Of a DNA stretch of 64,000 nt, positions 51,707-60,258 are shown piece after piece. The translations under genes and the position numbers were made by a program. Location: assembly GCF_043194295.1 (NCBI RefSeq), contig NZ_JBAFVK010000002.1; one strand, written 5' to 3'. Each line of letters opens with the position of its first letter. Position 1 is the first letter of the stretch. Origin of the DNA: Xanthobacter autotrophicus. Its GTDB lineage: Bacteria > Pseudomonadota > Alphaproteobacteria > Rhizobiales > Xanthobacteraceae. Under the pieces are notes generated by a model, which worked only from the letters and a program-made list of their open reading frames with translations, was not told the DNA's origin and did no database searches.

Positions 51707-53014
51707 TCACGCCCGGCCGAACACCCGCTTGAAGATGTTGTCCACATTCTTGAAGTGGTAGCCGAGATCAAACTTCTCGTTGATGTCGTCTTCCGAGAGG
51801 TATTTGCGCACATCCGCGTCGTTGAGCAGGAAGGTGCGGAAATCGCCCTCCCCGCGCCACACCCGCATGGCGTTGCGCTGCACCAGGCGATAGCTGTCCT
51901 CACGGCTCGCGCCCTTCTGGGTCAGCGCCAGCAGCACCCGCTGGGAGTGGATGAGCCCGCCCAGCTTGTCCATGTTCTTCTGCATGTTGTCGGTGTGGAC
52001 CACCAGCTTGTCCATGACGCCGGTGAGGCGGGCCAAAGCGAAGTCCAGCGTCACCGTGGCATCGGGGCCGATCATGCGCTCCACCGAGGAGTGGGAGATG
52101 TCCCGCTCGTGCCACAGGGCCACGTTCTCCATGGCCGGCAGGGCATAGGCGCGCACCATGCGGGCAAGGCCGGTGAGATTCTCGGTGAGCACCGGATTGC
52201 GCTTGTGGGGCATGGCCGAGGAGCCCTTCTGCTCGGGGGAGAAATACTCCTCCGCCTCCAGCACCTCGGTGCGCTGGAGATGGCGCACCTCGGTGGCGAG
52301 CCGCTCCACCGAGGAGGCCACCACGCCCAGCACCGCGAAGAACATGGCGTGCCGGTCGCGCGGGATCACCTGGGTGGAGACAGTCTCCACGGTCAGCCCC
52401 AGCTTTTCCGCCACATGGGCTTCCACCGCCGGATCGATATGGGCAAACGTGCCCACCGCCCCGGAGATGGCGCATGTGGCCACCTCCGCGCGGGCGGCCA
52501 CCAGCCGGGCGCGGGCACGCTGGAACTCGGCGGCGGCGATGGCAAGCTTCACGCCGAAGGTGGTGGGCTCGGCATGGATGCCGTGGGAGCGGCCCACGGT
52601 GGGGGTGAGCTTGAACTCGAACGCCCGGCGCTCCAGCACCTTCAGAAGCGCGTCCACGTCGGCGATCAGCAGGTCGCTGGCGCGGGCCAGCTGCACCGCG
52701 AGGCAGGTGTCCAGCACGTCCGACGAGGTCATGCCCTGGTGCACGAAGCGCGCTTCCGGCCCCACGAATTCGGCGAGATGGGTGAGGAAAGCGATGACGT
52801 CGTGCTTCACGTCCCGCTCGATGGCGTCGATGCGCTCCACGTTGAACTCGGCCTTGCCGCCCAGCTCCCAGATCTTGGCCGCGGCCTCCTTCGGCACGAT
52901 GCCGAGGTCCGCCATGGCGTCGGCGGCATGGGCCTCGATCTCGAACCAGATGCGGAAGCGGGCTTCGGGGGACCAGATGGCGGCCATTTCCGGCCGGCTG
53001 TAACGCGGGATCAT
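51707..53014 (-). CDS. purB: Adenylosuccinate lyase
   Basis: 435 residues. The fumarase/aspartase signature KGSSAMPHKRNPVL near residue 263 carries the catalytic serine loop, and the N-terminal MIPRYSRPEMAAIWSPEARF and the FVHQGMTSSDVLDT block match bacterial PurB. It acts twice in purine biosynthesis, removing fumarate from SAICAR and adenylosuccinate. ATG 53014 is the natural start. It is transcribed alone; the region downstream is filled with palindromic repeats. Confidence 0.96.
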   Translation of the reverse strand: MIPRYSRPEMAAIWSPEARFRIWFEIEAHAADAMADLGIVPKEAAAKIWELGGKAEFNVERIDAIERDVKHDVIAFLTHLAEFVGPEARFVHQGMTSSDVLDTCLAVQLARASDLLIADVDALLKVLERRAFEFKLTPTVGRSHGIHAEPTTFGVKLAIAAAEFQRARARLVAARAEVATCAISGAVGTFAHIDPAVEAHVAEKLGLTVETVSTQVIPRDRHAMFFAVLGVVASSVERLATEVRHLQRTEVLEAEEYFSPEQKGSSAMPHKRNPVLTENLTGLARMVRAYALPAMENVALWHERDISHSSVERMIGPDATVTLDFALARLTGVMDKLVVHTDNMQKNMDKLGGLIHSQRVLLALTQKGASREDSYRLVQRNAMRVWRGEGDFRTFLLNDADVRKYLSEDDINEKFDLGYHFKNVDNIFKRVFGRA

Positions 53015-53297
53015 GTGCGGGTGCTCGTCATATTATGTAGGCGAGCGCTTTAGCAGAAAGGCACAGCGCCGGGTAGCGCGGCGCAGACATGGGAGCTGCC
53101 GGGTCAATGCAAACACCGGTTTCACCTTCCCGCCCGACCCGCCCGTCGCCCCCTTCGGCTCCCGCAAGAGCGAAGCCGGATGTTTCCCGCTCCGGCGGCC
53201 GCTCACCCTTCCTTTACGGGCGCGGCGTCACAATCTCGCCTGCGCCGTTGAGGATAAGCGTTTGCCCATCGTCTCACCTGCCGCCGAGAGCCCCGCC

Positions 53298-54188
53298 GTG
53301 ACCTCCCCTGCTCCGCTTCCCCGCGTGCTGGCCTCGGAGCTGGCGGATCGCGCGCCCACCATATTGGTGTTCGATTCGGGGCTCGGCGGCCTGTCCGTGT
53401 TCCGCGAGGTCGCCCGGGTGCGGCCCGACGCGCATTTCATCTATGCCGCCGACGATGCCGCCTTTCCCTATGGCGCTCTCGACGACGAGACGCTGGTCAA
53501 CCGCGTCGGCCATGTCATGGATCGGCTGATCTGCGACATGAAGCCGGACCTCGTGGTCATCGCCTGCAACACCGCCTCCACCCTGGCCCTGCCATCGCTG
53601 CGTGCGCGCCACACGGTGCCGTTCGTGGGCACGGTGCCCGCTATCAAGCCCGCCTGCCTCGCCTCCCGCACCAGACGCGTGAGCGTGCTGGCCACCCCCG
53701 GCACGGTGCGGCGCGATTATACCGTCGCGCTGGTGCGGGAATTTGCCTCCGGTTGCGACGTGGCGCTGGTGCCCAGCGACCGTCTGGCCGGCCTCGCCGA
53801 GGCCGCCATGGCCGGCGATCTCGTGGACGATGCCGACATCGCGGCCGAGATCGCGCCCTGCTTCGTCAATGCCGGCGGCCGGCGCACCGACACGGTGGTG
53901 CTCGCCTGCACCCATTATCCGCTCATTCTTGACCGGCTGGCCCGCCTCGCGCCGTGGCCGGTGACCTTCATCGATCCCGCCCCGGCCATCGCCCGCCGCG
54001 TGACCCAGCTTATCGGCGCCGCCGCGCCGCAGGAGGCCACGCAGAGCCGCAACGAGGATCCGCCGCTGGTGCGGCTGGTCTCGACCCTGCGGCCGCTGGA
54101 GGCGGACCGCATCGCGATCATCGTCGGCCGTCCCGTGGCCCCGCCGCAGGTGCTGGACCCGTCCGGCCCGCCGCGCGGCGCCAGCTGA
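53298..54188 (+). CDS. murI: Glutamate racemase
   Basis: About 296 residues from GTG 53298 (encoding MTSPAPLPRVLASELADRAP); the true start is uncertain because the frame is open for 95 codons upstream. Catalytic features are FDSGLGGLSVFREV, the first cysteine in VVIACNTASTLALPSL and the second in VVLACTHYPLI. It makes D-glutamate for peptidoglycan. The next gene, a lytic transglycosylase, begins 18 bases after the stop, so two cell-wall genes probably share a transcript. Confidence 0.92.
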   Translation: MTSPAPLPRVLASELADRAPTILVFDSGLGGLSVFREVARVRPDAHFIYAADDAAFPYGALDDETLVNRVGHVMDRLICDMKPDLVVIACNTASTLALPSLRARHTVPFVGTVPAIKPACLASRTRRVSVLATPGTVRRDYTVALVREFASGCDVALVPSDRLAGLAEAAMAGDLVDDADIAAEIAPCFVNAGGRRTDTVVLACTHYPLILDRLARLAPWPVTFIDPAPAIARRVTQLIGAAAPQEATQSRNEDPPLVRLVSTLRPLEADRIAIIVGRPVAPPQVLDPSGPPRGAS

Positions 54189-54206
54189 TTTCTGCCTGGA
54201 GACCGA

Positions 54207-55478
54207 ATGACCCTCGCCCTGAACCGCCGCGCCTTCACCCTCGGACTTGCGGGTTCTCTTGCAGGTTCTCTTGCAGGCTCTCTTGCAGGCGCGGGACTGC
54301 TCGCGGCCCCGGCCCTCGCCCAGCAGGCGGCGCAGCCCTTCCCGCGCTGGGTGGAGACCTTCCGCGCCAGGGCCCGCGCGCGCGGGGTTTCAGACGCCAC
54401 CTACAACCGCGTCTTCAGCGGCCTGAAGCCGGATACCGCCGTCTATGCGCAGGATCGCAACCAGGCCGAGTTCACCGAGCAGAGCTGGCAGTATCTCAAC
54501 CGCCGCGTCTCCGACTGGCGCATCGCCACCGGCAAGCAGCGGGCGCAGCAATATGCCGGCCTGTTCGACCGCATCGAGAAGGCGTTCGGCGTCGATCGCC
54601 GGGTGATGCTCGGCTATTGGGGTATGGAGAGCGCGTTCGGCGACGTGCTCGACAATCCCAAGCACATGACCCCCATCTTCCCCTCCCTCGCGGCGCTGGC
54701 CTGGGGCGATGCGCGGCGGCGCAAATATTGGGAAACGGAGCTGCTCAACGCCCTCGTCATCGTGGAGCGCGGCTGGGGCACCCCGCAGGAGATGCGGGGA
54801 TCATGGGCGGGCGCCATGGGCCACACCCAGTGGATGCCCGAGGTCTGGCTCAACATGGGCGTGGATTTCGACGGTGACGGCCGTATCTCGCCCTTCGGCA
54901 AGCCGGACGATGCCCTGGCCGGCACCGCCAATTATCTGGTGAAGCGCGGCAAATATCGCCGCGGTGAACCTTGGGGCTTTGAAGCGAAGCTGCCGGGCGG
55001 CTTCAACACCGACCTCGCCGACAACAAGACCCGCCGGCCTCTTGCCCAATGGGGCGAACTGGGGGTGGTGACCGTAGAGGGCCAGTCGCTCTCCGGCTAT
55101 GACGAGCCCGCGCGCCTGTGGCTGCCCGGCGGCGACGGCGGGCCGGCGCTGCTGCTGCTCCATAATTTCTATGCGGTGCGCTCCTACAATCCTTCGTCCA
55201 ACTACGCCCTCGCCGTGGTGCATCTGGGCGACCGAATCATGGGAGAGGGGCCGTTCGTGGCCTCCTGGCCGGGCGGCGAGCGGGCGCTGACCCTGGCGGA
55301 GCTGCAAGAGGTGCAGCAGCGCCTGACCGCGGCCGGCTTCAACACCGGCGGGGCTGACGGGCGCGTGGGCGCCGATACCATGCGGGCGGTGCGCGGCTTC
55401 CAACAGAAGGTGGGCATCACCCCGGCGGACGGCTACGCCTCCATCGCCGTGCTCAACGCCTTGCGGCAGGGACGGTAG
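54207..55478 (+). CDS. MltB-type lytic murein transglycosylase with PG-binding domain
   Basis: 423 residues. The N-terminus LNRRAFTLGLAG is a twin-arginine type signal, followed by three GSLA repeats encoded by a 12-bp tandem repeat. The catalytic domain has GYWGMESAFGDV (the acid-base glutamate) and GSWAGAMGHTQWMPEVW, typical of the MltB/SLT_2 family that cuts peptidoglycan with formation of 1,6-anhydro ends. A C-terminal PG_binding_1 domain occupies the last 60 residues (LTAAGFNTGGADGRVGADT). Likely cotranscribed with murI. Confidence 0.92.
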   Translation: MTLALNRRAFTLGLAGSLAGSLAGSLAGAGLLAAPALAQQAAQPFPRWVETFRARARARGVSDATYNRVFSGLKPDTAVYAQDRNQAEFTEQSWQYLNRRVSDWRIATGKQRAQQYAGLFDRIEKAFGVDRRVMLGYWGMESAFGDVLDNPKHMTPIFPSLAALAWGDARRRKYWETELLNALVIVERGWGTPQEMRGSWAGAMGHTQWMPEVWLNMGVDFDGDGRISPFGKPDDALAGTANYLVKRGKYRRGEPWGFEAKLPGGFNTDLADNKTRRPLAQWGELGVVTVEGQSLSGYDEPARLWLPGGDGGPALLLLHNFYAVRSYNPSSNYALAVVHLGDRIMGEGPFVASWPGGERALTLAELQEVQQRLTAAGFNTGGADGRVGADTMRAVRGFQQKVGITPADGYASIAVLNALRQGR

Positions 55479-55630
55479 CGACGCGGCCCGGAATCCGCAG
55501 AGCAGAGCGCCGGAAGGCGCAGACGAATCGCCGCTTCTGCGCGGCTCACGGGGCGTGTCGGAAGCCCCCATCCCGCCACCCGCGCCCCTCTGCCCGCGCC
55601 GGCATTCATGGCCGGCTCCACCCTGAAACA

Positions 55631-55658
55631 GAAATGCCCCGGACCAGCCGGGGCATTG
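55631..55658 (-). terminator. Hairpin at the 3' side of irr
   Basis: Inverted repeat AATGCCCC/GGGGCATT with a 9-base GC-rich loop, in the gap between the convergent lytic transglycosylase and irr genes. On the minus strand it is followed by TTTCTGTTT, a modest T-rich tail, so it may terminate irr about 70 bases after its stop. Confidence 0.6.
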
Positions 55659-55727
55659 CATCCATCGATCAATCCGGAACCTAGCGGGGGACGACCCAAC
55701 CCCAACCGACTCAGCCGCGAAAGGGCT

Positions 55728-56270
55728 TCAGCCGCGCGCGGTGCTCTTGCGGCGCAGGCGCACCACAACGTCCACGCGGGCGACCTCATAACCCTCGGGC
55801 GGCTCGGGCAGGAGCTGGACCGCCACATCGTTGGCCGGAATGTCCACCAGGTCGTTCTGCCCCTCGAGGAAGAAATGGTGGTGATCGGAGGCGTTGGTGT
55901 CGAAATAGGTCTTGGAGCCGTCCACCGCCACTTCCCGCAGCAGGCTCGATTCCGTGAACTGGTGCAGGGTGTTGTAGACCGTCGCGAGCGACACCGGGAA
56001 GCGCGCCTTGATGGCTTCCTCGTGCAGGATTTCCGCGGTCACGTGCCGGTCGCCCTTGGCGAACAGCAGCCAGCCGAGGGCGAGGCGCTGGCGGGTGGGG
56101 CGCAGGCCCACGTCCTTCAGCATCTCGCGCACGTCGTGGAACGGGCATCCGGTCCGGCGCGTGGTGTTGATGTCGCGAAGCTGGGCGACGGGAAGAACCG
56201 GCTCGTCCTGCGCATCGGCCTGCGCGAAGGGGGCACCGAATGGGGAGCGGGAGCGGATCATCTCGTTCAT
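55728..56270 (-). CDS. irr: Iron response regulator Irr (Fur family)
   Basis: 180 residues from ATG 56270 (MNEMIRSRSPFG); ATG 56261 is an alternative. Fur-type winged helix with LRPTRQRLALGWLLFAKGDR and FPVSLATVYNTLHQF. A heme-regulatory GCPFHD motif sits near residue 42, like the GCPWHD of Bradyrhizobium Irr, and a second histidine-rich heme site appears in DHHHFFLEG. In rhizobia Irr represses heme synthesis and controls iron genes, and is degraded when heme is plentiful. Both heme sites present implies the degradable Bradyrhizobium type. No partner gene adjoins. Confidence 0.93.
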   Translation of the reverse strand: MNEMIRSRSPFGAPFAQADAQDEPVLPVAQLRDINTTRRTGCPFHDVREMLKDVGLRPTRQRLALGWLLFAKGDRHVTAEILHEEAIKARFPVSLATVYNTLHQFTESSLLREVAVDGSKTYFDTNASDHHHFFLEGQNDLVDIPANDVAVQLLPEPPEGYEVARVDVVVRLRRKSTARG

Positions 56271-56369
56271 TTCGGCTGCAATCTGTGTAGCTAAAACCAA
56301 AATATGCCGTCGAAGGAGAAACGCAATGCGAATGCCTCCGAAGACGACTAGCAACTTTATACCCGATAT

Positions 56370-56381
56370 TGCACTGCAGCG
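56370..56381 (+). promoter_or_regulatory. Near-match to the TGCRNYGCASMA motif between irr and dsbB
   Basis: TGCACTGCAGCG matches 11 of 12 positions. It is 100 bases upstream of the irr start and 190 bases upstream of dsbB. Recorded because three perfect matches occur elsewhere in the window; on its own it is weak. Confidence 0.25.
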
Positions 56382-56568
56382 CCATACAGGCGCCCCTGAG
56401 TAAGAAAAGTTCCAAGGTGGCTGGCAACCTCCGGGGAGTATCAGGACCAGCCCGCACCCCGGCTCGGCTCACTTGCGCGTCATCCCGCTTCCGGGTCATG
56501 GACAGGCGCGCCCGGCGGGTCTATCGCCCTCCCGCCGGGGTCAGTCGGCCCCTTTCAGGACATTCGCC

Positions 56569-57057
56569 TTGCTCCAGCGTCTCGACGAAACGGCGGCCTT
56601 GCTGCTGGTGACCGGATCGGCCCTCGCCTTGGCGGCGGCGTGGTATTTCCAGTTGGTGGTGGGCCTTGCCCCCTGCCCGCTGTGCCTCGACCAGCGGCTG
56701 CCCTATTACGCCGCGATCCCGTTGGGGCTGCTGGCATTCGTCGCCGCCCGCACGGGCCGGACCACGCTGGCGCGGGTGCTGCTGAGCGTCATCGGCCTCG
56801 CCATGGTGGGCAACACCGGCCTCGCCATCTTCCACGCGGGCGTGGAATGGAAGTTCTGGAGCGGCCCCACCGCCTGCACCGGAGCACCAGTGATGACGGG
56901 TAATGTCCTGTCCGCCCTGAAGGGCGCGCGGGTGCCGCGCTGCGACGAGGCGGCGTGGCGGCTGTTCGGGGTTTCCATGGCAGGATGGAACGCGCTGATC
57001 GCGGCGGGGATGGCCGTAGTGGCATTCGGCGCCGCGACAACCGGTCGCAAAGCGTGA
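56569..57057 (+). CDS. dsbB: Disulfide bond formation protein DsbB
   Basis: 162 residues if the TTG at 56569 is used, supported by AGGA 8 bases upstream. A longer reading from TTG 56473 adds a basic segment that does not look like a membrane protein. Four transmembrane helices, the periplasmic CPLC motif in LAPCPLCLDQRLPYY, and a second loop with cysteines in TACTGAP and PRCDEAAW identify DsbB, which reoxidises DsbA with quinone. dsbA is not nearby. The gene is convergent with the HNH nuclease gene. Confidence 0.85.
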   Translation: MLQRLDETAALLLVTGSALALAAAWYFQLVVGLAPCPLCLDQRLPYYAAIPLGLLAFVAARTGRTTLARVLLSVIGLAMVGNTGLAIFHAGVEWKFWSGPTACTGAPVMTGNVLSALKGARVPRCDEAAWRLFGVSMAGWNALIAAGMAVVAFGAATTGRKA

Positions 57058-57078
57058 CATAGGAGCGTCACACGGCGC

Positions 57079-57636
57079 TCAGGGATCCAGCTCGGTATCC
57101 CAGTAGAGATAATCCATCCAGCTTTCGTGCAGGTAGTTGGGCGGGAAGTGGCGCCCGTTCTGGTGCAGGTCGTGCACGGAAGGCTGGTACGGCATCTGCG
57201 CCGGCCACATTCCCAGGTCGCCCGGCATATGGCTGCCCTTGCGCAGGTTGCAGGGGGAGCAGGCTGCGACGACGTTTTCCCAGGTGGTCTGCCCGCCCCG
57301 GGAGCGTGGGATGAGATGATCGAAGGTGAGGTCCTCCCGCGAGCCGCAATATTGGCAGGAGAAGCGATCACGCAGGAAGACGTTGAAGCGGGTGAAGGCC
57401 GGTTGTCGCGTGGGCTTCACGAAGGTGCGGAGCGATACGACACTGGGCAGGCGGATCTCGAACCCCGGACTTCGCACCGCCTTGTCGTAATATTCGACGA
57501 TGTTCACGCGATCGAGGAAGACTGCCTTGATGGCGTCCTGCCAACTCCAGACCGACAGCGGGTAGTAGCTCAACGGACGATAGTCCGCGTTGAGCACGAG
57601 CGCTGGCCAGGCACCTGGTGACAAAGCAGTGGTCAA
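57079..57636 (-). CDS. HNH endonuclease family protein
   Basis: 185 residues, probably from TTG 57636, which has GAGGAG 9 bases upstream. The N-terminal half (LVLNADYRPLSYYPLSVWSW) is the conserved non-catalytic part of this family. The HNH domain has CQYCGSREDLTFDHLIPRSR, WENVVAACSPCN, with two CXXC pairs binding zinc and the His-Asn-His residues in place. It is a chromosomal, non-mobile HNH protein found across alphaproteobacteria, perhaps in DNA repair. No restriction or toxin partners adjoin. Confidence 0.88.
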   Translation of the reverse strand: MTTALSPGAWPALVLNADYRPLSYYPLSVWSWQDAIKAVFLDRVNIVEYYDKAVRSPGFEIRLPSVVSLRTFVKPTRQPAFTRFNVFLRDRFSCQYCGSREDLTFDHLIPRSRGGQTTWENVVAACSPCNLRKGSHMPGDLGMWPAQMPYQPSVHDLHQNGRHFPPNYLHESWMDYLYWDTELDP

Positions 57637-57788
57637 GGACCGAACTCCTCGTCTGCGCAGCCGAATCGTCGCTGACGATCCCGATGCGCGGGCGATACTC
57701 TATATGCTCCGTGTCATCCTTGTGAAGCCGCGGCCAAACCACGTCCGAATGCTGTTGGATAAAGCCTGACGACTCAGCCCCGCCGGGC

Positions 57789-58499
57789 TCAGCCGCGCGT
57801 CTTGCCCAGGAACTCGGCGAGGAACCGCCCGCCGTGGAACAGTCCCTCGTCGTCGATGCCGTGGCCGAGGCCCTGGCTCAGGTGCCATTCCACCGGCACG
57901 CCGGCCGCCGCCAGCCCCTGCGCCGAGGCGAACAGGGCCTGGGCGGGAATCACCTCGTCCTCGCTGCCATGCACCAGCAGCACCGGCGGGCGCGCCGACA
58001 GCTGGATGTCGCCACGCCCGGCATCCACCCACATGCCGGAATAAGCCACCACCGCTGCCGGGGCCACCTGCGCCGTGGTGCCGAGCTTCAGCGCCATCAT
58101 CGCCCCCTGGCTGAAACCCACCAAAGCGAGGCGCTCCGGCGGCAAATCGTATTTAGCCAGTTCCTCTGCGAGGAAGTCGCGCAGCAGGGGCGCGGCGCCC
58201 TCGGCGCCGAGGGTCAGCTCGTGGGGATCGCGGAAGGTCAGCGGAAACCACTGGCGGCCTACCGGCGCTCCCGCGCAGGGATCGGGCGCATGGGGCGAGA
58301 CGAACATGGCGCCGGGCAGAAGGTCGGCCCAGGCATTGCCGATGTCGATGAGGTCACGACCGTCCGCCCCATAGCCGTGCAGCAGCACCACGAGGCAATC
58401 CGGCGCACCGCCGTTGCGCGGGCGCAGGCGCGGGCCGTCGAGCACCGGATCGTCAAGGGACACGCCATCAAGGGGAAAGGAGCCGCTGGGAAATGTCAT
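57789..58499 (-). CDS. Phospholipase/carboxylesterase (alpha/beta hydrolase)
   Basis: 236 residues from ATG 58499 (MTFPSGSFPLDGVSLDDPVL). Alpha/beta hydrolase of the phospholipase/carboxylesterase group: oxyanion loop LLHGYGADGRDL, nucleophile GFSQGAMMAL, aspartate in HGSEDEVIP and histidine in GLGHGIDDEG. Relatives hydrolyse short acyl esters and lysophospholipids. No signal peptide. It lies 25 bases downstream of the AlkA-type gene and is probably cotranscribed with it. Confidence 0.92.
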   Translation of the reverse strand: MTFPSGSFPLDGVSLDDPVLDGPRLRPRNGGAPDCLVVLLHGYGADGRDLIDIGNAWADLLPGAMFVSPHAPDPCAGAPVGRQWFPLTFRDPHELTLGAEGAAPLLRDFLAEELAKYDLPPERLALVGFSQGAMMALKLGTTAQVAPAAVVAYSGMWVDAGRGDIQLSARPPVLLVHGSEDEVIPAQALFASAQGLAAAGVPVEWHLSQGLGHGIDDEGLFHGGRFLAEFLGKTRG

Positions 58500-58524
58500 G
58501 TGGCAATACCAATAGGAACAGTGC

Positions 58525-59178
58525 TCAGGCTGGCGCACCCTGTCGGGTCCGCCGCGCGCCATAATACGCCCACAGCAGATGCGCCGCCACGCCGCGCAGG
58601 GGGCGCCAATCCTCCGCCACCGCCCGCAGGCCTTGGGGCGTCGCCCGCCCCGGCAAGGCGAAGGCCTCGCCCAGCGCCACCTGCAGGGCAAGGTCACCGT
58701 GGGGAAAGGCATCCGCCCGGCCCAGGCAGAACAGCAGGTAGATGTCGGCGGTCCACAGCCCCACGCCGGGCAGGCGGGTGAGGGTTTCGGCGGCCGCGTC
58801 CGCCTCCATTCCGGCCACGGCGTCGAGGTCCACCTCCCCTTCCGCCAGCGCCCGGGCGATGCCTGTGAGGGTGCGGATCTTGGGCGCCGAGAGGCCGGCG
58901 GCGCGCAGGGCCTCCGGGGTCGCGGCCAGCATTGCTTCCACGCGGGGCGCGCCGCCCAGCGTGGCCTCCAGCCGGCCGAAGATGGCGCGGGCCGAGGCCA
59001 CCGAGAGCTGCTGCGCCACCACCACCGCCGCAAGCCCTGCAAAGCCCGGCGGCCGCCGGCGCAGGCTTGGTCGGCCCGCCAGTTCCACCAGTGGCACGAG
59101 GCGCGGGTCGAGGGCGATGAGATCGTCCAGTGCCCGCTCGAAGGCCGGCTGGTCGGACAGGTGCGGTTCCCTCATCAT
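58525..59178 (-). CDS. DNA-3-methyladenine glycosylase II, AlkA/HhH-GPD type
   Basis: 217 residues from ATG 59178 (or 59175). Helix-hairpin-helix glycosylase with VVVAQQLSVASARAIFGRLE, the HhH motif LTRLPGVGLWTADIYLLF and the catalytic aspartate in DAFPHGDLALQ. It removes alkylated bases such as 3-methyladenine. It lacks the extra N-terminal domain of E. coli AlkA, like the short bacterial forms. It is divergent from gluQ, with about 160 bases between the starts. Confidence 0.9.
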   Translation of the reverse strand: MMREPHLSDQPAFERALDDLIALDPRLVPLVELAGRPSLRRRPPGFAGLAAVVVAQQLSVASARAIFGRLEATLGGAPRVEAMLAATPEALRAAGLSAPKIRTLTGIARALAEGEVDLDAVAGMEADAAAETLTRLPGVGLWTADIYLLFCLGRADAFPHGDLALQVALGEAFALPGRATPQGLRAVAEDWRPLRGVAAHLLWAYYGARRTRQGAPA

Positions 59179-59340
59179 CGCCTTCCCCTCGTGCCGGAAC
59201 ACCTCGCGGTCGCGCCCGTTCACGACACACGCACGAGAAACCGGTGTCGACCCGTTTTCTTCAGGCCAACCGGGATCCCCTTTACGCGAAAACCCTCTAA
59301 TCCTAGCGCCATGTCTTCTCGCGCCATGCCTCCTAGCGCC

Positions 59341-60258
59341 ATGTCCAAACCCGCGCCCTTCACCTGCCGCTTCGCGCCCAGCCCCAATGGCCGGCTGCAT
59401 CTCGGCCACGCCTTCTCGGCGCTGGTGAATGCGGAGGCGGCGCGGCGCCTCGGCGGCACCTTCCTGGTGCGCCTGGAGGATATCGACACCACCCGATGTC
59501 GCCCGGAATATGCGCGCGGCATCCTCGACGACCTCGCCTGGCTCGGCATCTTGCCCGATGGGCCGGTGCGCCGGCAGTCGGCGCATTTTGGCGATTATGC
59601 CGCCGCCATCACCCGGCTCGAAGCCATGGGGCTGGTCTATCCTGCCTTCGAGAGCCGCTCCGAGATCGCCGGCGCGGTGATCGGACAGGAAAGCGCCACC
59701 GGCCGCCCTGCCCCGCGCGACCCGGACGGGGCGCCGCTCAACCCCTTCCCCCGCTCGGCCATGAGCGATGCGGCGCGGGCCGCGCTGCGCGACCGCGGCG
59801 CACCCTTCGTAGTGCGGCTCGATATGGCGGCGTCCATCGCCGCGCTTCGGGACATGGGGGGCGGCCCGCTCTCCTGGGAAGAGGCGCAGGGCCTTCCCGA
59901 GGGGCCGCTCAAGACAGTGGAAGCCGATGCCGCCCGCTGGGGCGACGTGGTTCTGGCGCGCAAGGACGTGCCCACCTCCTATCACCTCTCGGTGGTGGTG
60001 GACGACGCCGCGCAGGGCATCTCCCACGTCATCCGCGGCATGGACCTCTTCCACGCCACTGCGGTGCACGTGCTGCTGCAACGCCTGCTGGGCCTGCCGA
60101 CGCCGGTCTATCACCACCACCGGCTGATTCTGGACGACAGCGGCTACAAGCTCTCCAAGAGCAATTCGGCCACCAGCCTTGCCGCCCTGCGCGCCGCCGG
60201 CGCCACCCCGCAGGACGTGTTGCGGCGACTGTCGCTTCAGCCGACCCCGAGCACGTAG
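59341..60258 (+). CDS. gluQ: Glutamyl-Q tRNA(Asp) synthetase
   Basis: 305 residues from ATG 59341; ATGs at 59311 and 59326 are in frame, and the sequence CCTAGCGCCATG is directly repeated at the outer two. Class I synthetase core: FAPSPNGRLHLGHAFSAL (HIGH motif), VRLEDIDTTRCRPEY, and GYKLSKS (KMSKS). Without an anticodon-binding domain it attaches glutamate to the queuosine base of tRNA(Asp). The zinc-binding cysteines after VYP in E. coli are replaced (VYPAFESRSEI), so the zinc site is lost. The 3' end overlaps the convergent AEC gene by 22 bases. Confidence 0.93.
   Translation: MSKPAPFTCRFAPSPNGRLHLGHAFSALVNAEAARRLGGTFLVRLEDIDTTRCRPEYARGILDDLAWLGILPDGPVRRQSAHFGDYAAAITRLEAMGLVYPAFESRSEIAGAVIGQESATGRPAPRDPDGAPLNPFPRSAMSDAARAALRDRGAPFVVRLDMAASIAALRDMGGGPLSWEEAQGLPEGPLKTVEADAARWGDVVLARKDVPTSYHLSVVVDDAAQGISHVIRGMDLFHATAVHVLLQRLLGLPTPVYHHHRLILDDSGYKLSKSNSATSLAALRAAGATPQDVLRRLSLQPTPST

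Noticed and set aside
56270..56340. Irr or Fur box in the irr promoter
   Set aside because: The AT-rich strip has no symmetric element close to the iron-control consensus I know.
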